A stretch of DNA of 34,889 nucleotides from contig VBCK01000141.1 in assembly GCA_005882215.1 (NCBI GenBank), forward strand, positions 1 to 34,889. Reading direction: 5' to 3'. Shown in pieces: positions 1 through 7,475 of this stretch. The position numbers and the translations under genes are program-made. A model generated the notes under the pieces. That model saw only the letters and a program-made list of their open reading frames with translations, was not told the DNA's origin and did no database searches. This DNA comes from Betaproteobacteria bacterium. Its GTDB lineage: Bacteria > Pseudomonadota > Gammaproteobacteria > Burkholderiales > Burkholderiaceae_F. Within the stretch, counting starts at the first letter, position 1. Each line of letters begins with the position of its first letter.

Positions 1-877
1 CAACCAGCGCATCGACCTCGGGGTCACGTCCGGCCTCGACATCCTGCAGCATCGACGTCTTGTGCTTGCCTACTTTTTCGGCACCGGCAATGCGCTTTTC
101 CAGCGGCACGCGGAACGTGATGCCCAGCTTGTGGGCGACATTCTGGGCCTCCGTCATCATGGCGGCGGCCAGTTCCCGGGTGAGCGGATACTGGCAGATG
201 TCGGCCAGCGTCGAGCGCGACAGCGCGCTGATCGGATTGAAAGTCAGATTGCCCCAGAGCTTGAGCCAGATCTCCGCGCGGATATTGTCCAGCACCGGGG
301 CCTTGAACCCGGCGCGCGTGAAGCATTCCGATACGTCCGTCACACGGCCGCTGATGGAGCCGTCCAGTTCGCCGACCGGAAATCGGTCGCCTTCGATCAG
401 CCTGACCACGCCCGGAGCGATCAGCTCGGAGGCCGGGTACACCACGCAGCCGATCACGCGCTCCGGCCCCAGCTTGCGCAGGATCTGGCCGTGCGGATCC
501 ACGCTCCTCACGCAGCTGCCTTCCAGCTCGCCGCCGTGCTGGTGGAAGTACCAGTACGGAATCCCGTTTTGCATCGTGACCACCACCGTCTCGGGACCGA
601 GCAGCTTGGGCACTTCGTCGACGACGGCCTCGACCTGATGGGCCTTCATGGCCAGGATCACCATGTCCTGCGCGCCGACCGCCTGGTAATCGTCGAAAGC
701 GCGCACGCCGGTGGCAACCTGCTCCGAGCCATCGGCGAGCACCAGCTTCATGCCCGCTGCGCGAATTGCGCTCAGATTGGCACCGCGCGCGACGAAGCTG
801 ACCTCCTCGCCAGCCAGCGCGAGCCTCACCCCCACGTAACCGCCGACCGCTCCGGCGCCGATGATGGCGATCTTCAT
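1..877 (-). CDS. PanE/ApbA-family 2-oxoacid reductase (copy 1), 3' end cut by window
   Basis: The protein opens with the NAD(P)-binding glycine motif GAGAVGG (residues 7-13) and carries the family segment IWLKLWGN, whose Lys fits the catalytic Lys of ketopantoate reductases. About 292 residues are visible; by comparison with copy 2 about 30 C-terminal residues lie beyond the window. The ATG at 877 is preceded by AAGGA at good spacing. The family reduces 2-oxoacids to 2-hydroxyacids with NADPH; the classic member makes pantoate. It is last in a leftward run after the porin and formyltransferase genes. A strikingly similar paralogue lies at 11667-12635, sharing NGIPYWYFH and LIAPG blocks. Two copies in one catabolic locus suggest interconversion of a pathway 2-oxo/2-hydroxy acid rather than pantothenate synthesis. 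Family call is firm; substrate is inference. Confidence 0.88.
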   Translation of the reverse strand, partial: MKIAIIGAGAVGGYVGVRLALAGEEVSFVARGANLSAIRAAGMKLVLADGSEQVATGVRAFDDYQAVGAQDMVILAMKAHQVEAVVDEVPKLLGPETVVVTMQNGIPYWYFHQHGGELEGSCVRSVDPHGQILRKLGPERVIGCVVYPASELIAPGVVRLIEGDRFPVGELDGSISGRVTDVSECFTRAGFKAPVLDNIRAEIWLKLWGNLTFNPISALSRSTLADICQYPLTRELAAAMMTEAQNVAHKLGITFRVPLEKRIAGAEKVGKHKTSMLQDVEAGRDPEVDALV

Positions 878-1072
878 TCCCACATCCTTGCAGCGTGAAA
901 GCCATCCGGACAGCGCGCCCCTGACGGGCCAGCGTCGGCCGCACCCATCTTGTACCCGGGCAAACCGGTGGTCGTCGGACCCGCGCAGCAGCGGTGAGCC
1001 CTGCCAGCCGCAGCGCGGATCGCGTCCCTCCCCGGAACTTCGATCCTGCTGCCGAGTGTAGCAACGGAAAAT

Positions 1073-2002
1073 TTAGCCGAGCACGGTGCCGGCCCGCAGG
1101 CCCAGCGCGAGCGCCAGCTCCGGTGCCGGCAACTTCTTCGTGTCCTCGGCCTTGGCCTTGAACACTTCGATCCGACCGCCCTGGCAGGTGATGTGCACGC
1201 TCTCGGGCCCGATCTCGACGATCTCGCCGACCTTGCCCTTTACGGCGCTGAACCTGCGGGTCAGATGCTTCCTGGCCTCGAAGATCTGGATCTTCTTGCC
1301 GTCGTACGTGGTCCAGGCGCCCGGGGCCGGATTGCAGCCGCGAATCAGGTTGTAGGTGAAATCGGCGTGGCTGGCCCAGTTGATGCGAGCCTCCGCGCTG
1401 CGGCACCAGCCCTCGTATGAAGCGCGCGACTCGTCCTGCACTGTCTCGCGGTGGCGGCCGGCGACGACCAGATCCGCCGCTTCCAGCATCGCCTGCACTC
1501 CCATCGGAAACAGCCGGTCGAAATACACGCTCGCGAGCGTGTCATCCGGACCGATCGGCGTCTCCTTCTGCAGCATCACCGGCCCTTCATCCAGTCCGTC
1601 GGTCGGCCGGAAAATCGAAAGCCCGGTGTTCGTATCGCCCCGGATGATCGGCCAGTTGATCGAGCTGGGCCCGCGGTACTTGGGCAGGAGCGAAGGGTGA
1701 TACTGGATCGTTCCATGCCGCGGGATATTCACGAAATCCTGCGGCGCGAACTGCAGCACGTAAGCCATCAGGCCGATGTCGGCATCAACCTGCGCCATCG
1801 CATCGCGCGCCTCCGGGCTCTTGAGCGACGCAAACTGGTGGACGCGGATGCCTCTTTCCTGAGCCGCCGTTTTCAGCACGTCGGGCTTGGCGCCCTCTTT
1901 TTCCGGTGCGCAGAACACCGCGGCGACCTGGTCGCCGCGCGCCGTGAAGGCCTCGAGCACCGCCTTGCCGAAGTCCTGTTGGCCGATGATGACGATTCGC
2001 AC
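1073..2002 (-). CDS. Formyltransferase-fold protein, 10-formyl-THF hydrolase/ALDH1L1 N-domain-like
   Basis: This 309-residue protein has the two-domain layout of methionyl-tRNA formyltransferase: an N-terminal formyl_trans_N domain (about 1-180) and a C-terminal domain (about 205-300). The core reads YHPSLLPKYRG (101-111) followed by GLDEG (136-140). His102 and Asp138 are 36 residues apart, the spacing of the catalytic His/Asp pair in this family. The Asn that precedes the His in true Fmt (NxH) is Gln100 here. The YHPSLLP and INW blocks resemble the hydrolase domain of 10-formyl-tetrahydrofolate dehydrogenase (ALDH1L1) more than Fmt. Likely reaction: hydrolysis or transfer of the formyl group of 10-formyl-THF, or a formyl transfer to a small metabolite. 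It lies 97 bases downstream of the porin gene, beside genes for formyl-CoA chemistry. Exact acceptor unknown. Confidence 0.85.
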   Translation of the reverse strand: MRIVIIGQQDFGKAVLEAFTARGDQVAAVFCAPEKEGAKPDVLKTAAQERGIRVHQFASLKSPEARDAMAQVDADIGLMAYVLQFAPQDFVNIPRHGTIQYHPSLLPKYRGPSSINWPIIRGDTNTGLSIFRPTDGLDEGPVMLQKETPIGPDDTLASVYFDRLFPMGVQAMLEAADLVVAGRHRETVQDESRASYEGWCRSAEARINWASHADFTYNLIRGCNPAPGAWTTYDGKKIQIFEARKHLTRRFSAVKGKVGEIVEIGPESVHITCQGGRIEVFKAKAEDTKKLPAPELALALGLRAGTVLG

Positions 2003-2099
2003 GAAAATAGCTTACCTGGTTCGTCGGCGAATCAGGACGGACGCGTCACCGCGTCCGTCCCGCCACAGCCCTGAGACCGTTGCTGGCTTTCGACCGCCA

Positions 2100-3725
2100 C
2101 TAGAACTTGTAGTTCATCCCGACCGAAAAGCCTTGCAGTCGTCCGCCGGCCCAGCAGCGCGGCCCATTGCCGCTGACTCCGCCGGCACCACCGTTAGCGG
2201 TCGGGTCAAACGCCGCGAGCTGACTGGCGTCGTGGCAATCGGTCGTCAGTCCTCTGCCTCCCGCGCCCAGGTCATAGTGTGCGAATGGGTGGTTCAACGT
2301 CAGCGCCCAATCGAAATACACCAGCGTGGACTTGTTCAGGTTGTGCTTCAGCGCCGCCGTGAACATGTTGGCCTGGTTGTCGGGATGCGGATTTCCAAAT
2401 ACTCCGGTGACAGGATCGACCACGGCCCCCGGCGTGTTGTGCTGGCCCGGATCGCCCGGGGTCCCGCCGGCGTGCGCCCAGCCCACGCTCACGTTGTCCT
2501 TGTCGGTCAGCTTCTGCGTCACCGCAAGCCAGGTGGCGTTGTCGCGCGTGCGCTCGTTCTGGATTTCCAGGAAGGACGGAAGGCTGCGCCTGGTTTTCTC
2601 CCAGAGCGCGCTGACCGTCGTCTCGGTCGGGAACTTGTACTGCACGCCGACCTTGACCGCCCACTCGTCCCCGATGTCACGCGGATCGCCCTGGGGAAAG
2701 GCGGCAGTGGGCTGGTCGCTGCTGCGATTGACGTCGCTGTGCCTCTCGTAGGCGATCGTCCCGTAGATCGGGCCCTGTTCATAGGCGACGTTGGCGCTAT
2801 AGGCGGTCCCCCAGGAGCCGTCGTTACAGGCCGGTGCCAATGCGCCGCTGCCCGGGGCGTTGCCGCCCGCACAGCTCGATTCACCGGACGCGATGTTGCT
2901 GTTGTCCGTGGATCGGTTCTGCGACGGCGACCATAGCGCGTTGAAGCTGACGCCTTCCCACTTGGGCGACTCGTACCAGACCGCTTTGTCCAGGCGCGTG
3001 CCGAACTCGACCCGGTTGTCGCCCCCGGTGTTGCCCAGGATGATCGAATAGGTCCCGATCATTCCATTGAACGGGTCCATCCGGGCGGTCGAAGTCTTGT
3101 ACGGCGCATCGGTCTTGCCGACCTTGAAGGCGCCCCAGTCCTTGTTGGCGAAACCGATGAAGCTGTTGCGTGAGGTCAGCCCGCCCTTGACGATCGTGTC
3201 GTTGTTCGAGTTCGTGTTCACCGTGCCGGCGGTCGCCGTCAGGTCGACCTGGGTCTCCAGCTGGTAGACGAAATTCAGGTCAGGAATGACCTTCTGAAAG
3301 CCACGGACGCCGACATATGTGAAATTGGTCGACAGCCCCAGCATCCAGCCGACCCGGCCGACCGGACTCTGGGGGGGCGTGTTGCTGTCCTTCATCCCTG
3401 CAATGCCCTTGGTCGTGTCGTCGAGCGACACATCGAGCTGGCCGTACAGCGTGATCTCGCCCCCCGGCGTGATGAACGTCACCGGGTCGCCTTCCTTCTT
3501 CTTCAAGAACGGAACGGCGCCACCGGCCGGAGCAGCCTTCGCCTGTTCCTCCTTCTGCTTCTGTAATTGAGCGTTGACCTGGTCGAGCTGCGACTTCAGG
3601 GACTCCATCTGCTTCTGCAGCTCTTCGAACTTGGCTTTCAGGTCGCTGGCGTCGTCGGCGCGCGCCGCGCCGGCCAACGCTATCGCGACCGCGCCCGCGA
3701 TCACGAGCGGAGAACGGAATCTCAT
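2100..3725 (-). CDS. Outer-membrane general porin
   Basis: The 541-residue protein starts with a Sec signal peptide (about 1-23, ending ARA before DDASD). A Lys/Glu/Gln-rich stretch follows (about 26-64) that should form a short coiled coil, as in porins with a periplasmic trimerising or cell-wall-contacting N-terminus. The rest is alternating polar/aromatic beta-barrel sequence beginning with GEITLYGQLDVS and ending NYKF, the terminal Phe recognised by the BAM machinery. It belongs to the Gram-negative porin family of 16-strand anion-preferring barrels. AGGAGG stands 6 bases before the ATG at 3725. It is the first gene leftward from the divergent promoter region and probably admits the pathway substrate to the periplasm; this role is inferred from position. 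Confidence 0.9.
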   Translation of the reverse strand: MRFRSPLVIAGAVAIALAGAARADDASDLKAKFEELQKQMESLKSQLDQVNAQLQKQKEEQAKAAPAGGAVPFLKKKEGDPVTFITPGGEITLYGQLDVSLDDTTKGIAGMKDSNTPPQSPVGRVGWMLGLSTNFTYVGVRGFQKVIPDLNFVYQLETQVDLTATAGTVNTNSNNDTIVKGGLTSRNSFIGFANKDWGAFKVGKTDAPYKTSTARMDPFNGMIGTYSIILGNTGGDNRVEFGTRLDKAVWYESPKWEGVSFNALWSPSQNRSTDNSNIASGESSCAGGNAPGSGALAPACNDGSWGTAYSANVAYEQGPIYGTIAYERHSDVNRSSDQPTAAFPQGDPRDIGDEWAVKVGVQYKFPTETTVSALWEKTRRSLPSFLEIQNERTRDNATWLAVTQKLTDKDNVSVGWAHAGGTPGDPGQHNTPGAVVDPVTGVFGNPHPDNQANMFTAALKHNLNKSTLVYFDWALTLNHPFAHYDLGAGGRGLTTDCHDASQLAAFDPTANGGAGGVSGNGPRCWAGGRLQGFSVGMNYKF

Positions 3726-3835
3726 GCTGATCCTCCTTGATGTCTTTTGTTAGAAGCATCGCGACATCACGAAAGGCGAGCTTGAATATCGCGACCACCC
3801 GCGCCTGACAGCCGACGACCAAGCGAGGCCGACGT

Positions 3836-3865
3836 ACGATATCTGGTATATCAGCGGCAGGTCAA
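3836..3865 (-). promoter_or_regulatory. Candidate porin promoter
   Basis: On the minus strand TTGACC (3860-3865) is followed after 18 bases by TATCGT (3836-3841). The -35 is good and the -10 weak, as expected for a regulated promoter. The palindrome at 3838-3852 covers the spacer and -10. Predicted by eye only. Confidence 0.4.
3838..3852. promoter_or_regulatory. Candidate GntR operator: GATAT-CTGGT-ATATC
   Basis: A perfect 5-bp inverted repeat with a 5-base spacer, containing the 11-mer TATCTGGTATA (3840-3850). The same 11-mer, again inside a perfect inverted repeat with spacer CTGGT, lies upstream of the gntR-type gene at 12671-12687. Overlap with the porin promoter suggests repression by occlusion. 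Confidence 0.5.
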
Positions 3866-3979
3866 TAAACTCGACCCGAAAACGGAATCGGGTGTGGCGA
3901 ATTAGATGACCGAGCCTCGCGCGAAAGGCGAGCGGGCCGTTCCTGCGCCGCAATGTCGCATATCGCGCAGGTGCGGGAG

Positions 3980-3990
3980 TATCGGGTATT
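3980..3990 (+). promoter_or_regulatory. Second TATCNGGTATW site in divergent region
   Basis: TATCGGGTATT matches the motif shared by 3840-3850, 12674-12684 and 13011-13021 (minus). It lies 230 bases before the MFS start and is not itself a perfect palindrome. Confidence 0.35.
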
Positions 3991-4033
3991 GGTTGACCTG
4001 CCCTCGTGGATCGCAACGCACAATCGAAATCGA

Positions 4034-4068
4034 TTGACGTCGTTCTGATATGTCACATACCGTATCAG
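4034..4068 (+). promoter_or_regulatory. Candidate MFS/lyase operon promoter with inverted repeats
   Basis: TTGACG (4034-4039) is followed after 18 bases by TACCGT (4058-4063), the same geometry as the porin promoter. Two inverted repeats overlap it: CTGATA (4045-4050) with TATCAG (4063-4068), and TATGT-C-ACATA (4049-4059). They may be a second operator type. The predicted start leaves a leader of about 150 bases before the ATG at 4221. Confidence 0.35.
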
Positions 4069-4220
4069 CGTCGGGCGATGCTGCGACATCGATCTCAGAC
4101 ACGAAACTGGGAGGAGACGGGGGCGTACGCACTGCGGACGAACCGGCGGATTCATTCCAACATCGATCAGGCGACCGGATCAGCGGCGCATAAACGAAAC
4201 AAACGATCGAGGAGAACCTG

Positions 4221-5552
4221 ATGCAAACCGAGGCAAGCATGGTCAGTCGCCCTGCGTCATACCGGTGGTTGCAGCTGTTCATGGGCATCCTGTGCATGTG
4301 CATGATCGCCAACCTGCAATACGGGTGGACGCTGTTCGTCAACCCGATCACCGACAAATTCGGCTGGAGCAAGGCGGCGATCCAGGTCGCATTCACGGTG
4401 TTCGTGTTGACCGAGACCTGGCTGGTGCCGATCGAGGGCTATCTGGTCGACCGCTTCGGTCCGCGTCCCGTGGTGATGGTGGGCGGAATCCTGTGCGGGA
4501 TCGGCTGGGTCTGGAATTCGATGGCCGATTCGCTGATGTCGTTTTACATGGCCGCGGCGGTCAGCGGCGTGGGCGCCGGCGCGGTGTACGGAACGTGCGT
4601 GGGCAACGCATTGAAGTGGTTTCCGGACCGGCGCGGACTCGCCGCAGGGCTGACCGCGGCGGGATTCGGGGCCGGATCGGCGCTGACGATCCTTCCGATC
4701 TCGGCCATCATCAAGGCGAGCGGATACCAGACCGCGTTCCTGTACTTCGGCATCGGCCAGGGATTGATCGTTTTCCTGGCCTCGTTCGCGCTGACCGATC
4801 CGAAGAGCGTTCGGTCCAGCTCGCCTTCGATCAAGGCGGCGGTGGCGTCGCGATCGCCCGCCGTGCGACAGACGAAGCTCAATTACGCGCCGCTGCAGAT
4901 TCTCGGCCGCCCGGTGTTCTGGGTGATGTACGTGATGTTCGTGATGGTCGCGGCCGGCGGGCTGATGGCCACTGCGCAGCTGGCGCCGATCGCGAAGGAC
5001 TTCGCGATCGACAAGGTGCCCGTCACCCTGATCGGACTGACGCTGCCGGCGCTGACCTTCGCGCTGTCACTCGATCGAATATTGAACGGCCTGACGCGCC
5101 CGTTCTTCGGCTGGGTGTCGGACCACATCGGCCGGGAGAACACGATGCTGATCGCGTTCGGACTCGAAGCATGCACGATCATGCTGCTGTTCTACTACGG
5201 ACAGGATCCGGTGATGTTCGTGCTGCTGACCGCGCTCGTGTTCTTCGGCTGGGGCGAGATCTACAGCCTGTTTCCGTCGACCACGACCGATACGTTCGGC
5301 TCCAAGTTCGCGGCCGCCAATGCCGGGCTGATGTACACGGCCAAAGGCACCGCGGCCCTGCTGGTGCCCTTGGCCAACGTACTGAAAGAAGCAACCGGAA
5401 ACTGGCATGCGGTGTTCGTCACGGCAGCCATCCTGAACGCCATCGCCGCACTGCTTGCCATCTTCGTGTTGAAGCCGCTGCGCCGGGCGGAGATCGAGCG
5501 ATCGAACCAGCAGGCACAGGCTGCCGTGCAGGGCGCGGCGGTGGCCACCTGA
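4221..5552 (+). CDS. MFS carboxylate carrier of the oxalate/formate antiporter (OFA) type
   Basis: 443 residues with twelve predicted membrane helices in two bundles of six, split by a polar loop at about 193-220. The MFS loop motif reads DRFGPRP (77-83), repeated in the C-half as SDHIGREN. Arg286 (LDRILNG) and Lys375 (MYTAKGTAA) sit in the helix 8 and helix 11 regions, where OxlT uses Arg272 and Lys355 to hold oxalate. This supports a carboxylate substrate. AGGAG lies 6 bases before the ATG at 4221. It heads the rightward operon ahead of the lyase and Frc genes, so it probably imports the acid degraded by them, possibly exchanging it for formate. Family is firm; oxalate itself is doubtful given the downstream enzymes. 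Confidence 0.88.
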   Translation: MQTEASMVSRPASYRWLQLFMGILCMCMIANLQYGWTLFVNPITDKFGWSKAAIQVAFTVFVLTETWLVPIEGYLVDRFGPRPVVMVGGILCGIGWVWNSMADSLMSFYMAAAVSGVGAGAVYGTCVGNALKWFPDRRGLAAGLTAAGFGAGSALTILPISAIIKASGYQTAFLYFGIGQGLIVFLASFALTDPKSVRSSSPSIKAAVASRSPAVRQTKLNYAPLQILGRPVFWVMYVMFVMVAAGGLMATAQLAPIAKDFAIDKVPVTLIGLTLPALTFALSLDRILNGLTRPFFGWVSDHIGRENTMLIAFGLEACTIMLLFYYGQDPVMFVLLTALVFFGWGEIYSLFPSTTTDTFGSKFAAANAGLMYTAKGTAALLVPLANVLKEATGNWHAVFVTAAILNAIAALLAIFVLKPLRRAEIERSNQQAQAAVQGAAVAT

Positions 5553-5598
5553 CGGGCCTTTGAGAGTCGTGACAGCCAGCCTTTAGATCGCACCTGCA

Positions 5599-5635
5599 TC
5601 CCGGCTGCGGGGGTTGTACACCCCCGCTGCCGGGA
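5599..5635. repeat. Strong 16-bp stem-loop between MFS and lyase genes
   Basis: Arms at 5599-5614 and 5620-5635 pair over 16 positions with a single T-T mismatch (5606/5628) and enclose a 5-base loop, TGTAC. The stem is very GC-rich. No T-run follows, so it is not a classic intrinsic terminator. It lies 46 bases after the MFS stop and 49 before the lyase start. Possible roles: mRNA processing or stability element, attenuator, or REP-like repeat. Confidence 0.75.
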
Positions 5636-5684
5636 GCCACCATTCCGATTCGACGAACCAGCTCACCATCAGGCGGAGGCCTCC

Positions 5685-7445
5685 ATGTCGGACGTTGCCA
5701 CGGAAACGAGCAAAGGTCGGGCCACGACCACGGCCGAAGACACGTTGAAGCAGAAGAGCCGGGAGGCGAACGTGGTGTCTGGGGGGCACCTGGTGGCCAA
5801 GGCGCTCAAGAGCGAGGGGGTGGACACGATCTTCACGCTGTGCGGGGGCCACATCATCGACATCTACGACGGATGCATCGACGAGGGCATCAAGATCGTG
5901 GATGTGCGGCACGAGCAGGTGGCGGCGCACGCGGCCGACGGCTATGCGCGGCAGACGGGAAGGCTGGGGTGCGTGGTGACCACGGCCGGGCCGGGCTGCA
6001 CCAATGCGGTCACGGGGATTGCCACGGCGTTTCGATCGGAGAGCCCGGTGCTGCACATCGGGGGCCAGAGCGCGCTGGCGCAATGGAAGATGGGCGGGCT
6101 GCAGGATCTGCCGCACGTGGACCTGATGCGGCCGATCACCAAGTTTGCCGCCACGGTGATGAGCACCGAGCGGGTGGCCGACATGGTGGCGATGGCGGTG
6201 CGGGAGGCCTATGCGGGGGCGTACGGGCCGGTGTACCTGGAGATACCGCGCGACGTGCTGGATCGCGAGATCGATGTGACGAAGGCGGTGCTGCCCAAGG
6301 CGGGCCAGTACCGGGCCTCGACGCGCTCGATCGGAGATGCGGCCGATATCGAGCGCCTGGCGGAGCTGCTGGTGAACGCGGAGCGGCCGGCCATTTTGTA
6401 CGGGCAGCAGGTGTGGGCGGCGCGCGGGCACGAGGAGGCGGTGGCGCTGCTGCGGCAGCTGGACATACCGGGCTACTTCAACGGGGCCAGCCGGGGGCTG
6501 TTGCCGCCGGGCGATCCGCACCACTTCGATCGCACCCGCAGCCAGGCCTTTGCCAAGGCCGATGTGCTGGTGATTGTGGGCACGCCGTTCGATTTCCGGA
6601 TGGGCTACGGCAAGCGCATCTCGGTGCCGACCCTGGTGCAGATCGACATGGACTACCGCACGGTGGGCAAGAACCGGGACCTGACGCTGGGCATCGTGGG
6701 CGACCCGGGGGCGGTGCTGGGGGCGGTGCTGGCCGCGGCCAGCGGGCGCATCAAGAACGACAAGCGGCAGGCGCGCCGCAGCTGGATGAAGGAGTTATCA
6801 AGCGCCGAGGAGGCCGCCACCGAGAAGCTGATGCCGCTGTTCAAGTCGGACAGCCGGCCGATCCACCCGTACCGGGTGGCCTGGGAGCTGAACGAGTTTC
6901 TCACCGACGAGACCATCTACATCGGCGACGGCGGCGACGTGGTGACCATCTCGGCGCAGGCGGTGCGTCCGCGCCGGCCCGGCCACTGGATGGACCCGGG
7001 GGCGCTGGGAAGCCTTGGGGTCGGCACCGGCTTTGCGCTGGCGGCCAAGCTGGTGCACCCGGCCAAGGAGGTGCTGTGCTACTACGGCGACGGCTCCTTC
7101 GGCATGACCGCCTTCGATATGGAGACGGCCAACCGGTTCGGTGCTCCGTACATCGCGGTGATCGGCAACAACTCGGCCATGAACCAGATCCGCTACGGGC
7201 AGCTGGCCAAGTACGGCGAAAGCCGCGGCAACGTGGGCAACCTGCTGGGCGATGTGCCCTTCGGCCAGTTCGCCCAGATGCTGGGCGGCTATGGCGAAGA
7301 GGTGCGCGATCCGGCCCAGATCGCGCCGGCCCTGCGGCGGGCGCGCGAGTCGGTGGCCAAGAGCGGCCGCAGCGCCGTCATCAACATCTGGGTCGACCCG
7401 CGCGAGTACGCCCCCGGCACCAAAGCGCAGACCATGTACAAGTAA
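5685..7445 (+). CDS. Thiamine-diphosphate lyase, probable 2-hydroxyacyl-CoA lyase (HACL2/ILVBL-like)
   Basis: 586 residues with the three-domain layout of ThDP decarboxylases and lyases after a 30-residue polar N-terminal extension. The PYR domain carries catalytic Glu77 in RHEQ; the PP domain has the cofactor motif GDGS (468-471) ending in NN (495-496). Oxalyl-CoA decarboxylases read VVGIP where this protein reads LCGGHI (52-57). From memory, several blocks match human ILVBL/HACL2: GGHI, TAGPG, DFRMGYG (about 303-309) and a WxDPGAxGxLGVGxGFALxAK stretch (435-455). HACL enzymes cleave 2-hydroxyacyl-CoA to an aldehyde or ketone plus formyl-CoA. GGAGG precedes the ATG at 5 bases. The frc gene follows after 30 bases, so formyl-CoA is very probably the product. 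Oxalyl-CoA or acetolactate-type activity remains possible. The third codon position is rich in G. Confidence 0.82.
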   Translation: MSDVATETSKGRATTTAEDTLKQKSREANVVSGGHLVAKALKSEGVDTIFTLCGGHIIDIYDGCIDEGIKIVDVRHEQVAAHAADGYARQTGRLGCVVTTAGPGCTNAVTGIATAFRSESPVLHIGGQSALAQWKMGGLQDLPHVDLMRPITKFAATVMSTERVADMVAMAVREAYAGAYGPVYLEIPRDVLDREIDVTKAVLPKAGQYRASTRSIGDAADIERLAELLVNAERPAILYGQQVWAARGHEEAVALLRQLDIPGYFNGASRGLLPPGDPHHFDRTRSQAFAKADVLVIVGTPFDFRMGYGKRISVPTLVQIDMDYRTVGKNRDLTLGIVGDPGAVLGAVLAAASGRIKNDKRQARRSWMKELSSAEEAATEKLMPLFKSDSRPIHPYRVAWELNEFLTDETIYIGDGGDVVTISAQAVRPRRPGHWMDPGALGSLGVGTGFALAAKLVHPAKEVLCYYGDGSFGMTAFDMETANRFGAPYIAVIGNNSAMNQIRYGQLAKYGESRGNVGNLLGDVPFGQFAQMLGGYGEEVRDPAQIAPALRRARESVAKSGRSAVINIWVDPREYAPGTKAQTMYK

Positions 7446-7475
7446 GTTCCAGGTGAGTTACAGGAGTTGCGCGCA

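Larger units (their letters stand above)
3726..4220. promoter_or_regulatory. Divergent promoter region between porin and MFS genes
   Basis: These 495 bases hold no credible gene. They are more AT-rich than the flanks and contain two TATCNGGTATW-type sites, two candidate sigma-70 promoters pointing apart and several inverted repeats, listed separately. The layout suits one regulator controlling both halves of the catabolic locus. Confidence 0.7.

Noticed and set aside
62..898. 278-codon open frame on the plus strand
   Set aside because: Antisense to the PanE-like gene, which has clear family motifs on the other strand.
5599..5635. Intrinsic terminator after the MFS gene
   Set aside because: The stem is strong but no T-run follows, and the next genes appear to belong to the same operon.
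5583..6524. 313-codon open frame on the minus strand
   Set aside because: Antisense to the lyase gene and low-complexity His/Arg-rich.
5685..7445. Calling the ThDP enzyme oxalyl-CoA decarboxylase (oxc) because frc follows
   Set aside because: The N-terminal VVGIP-type block and other Oxc segments are absent, and HACL2/ILVBL-like blocks are present instead.
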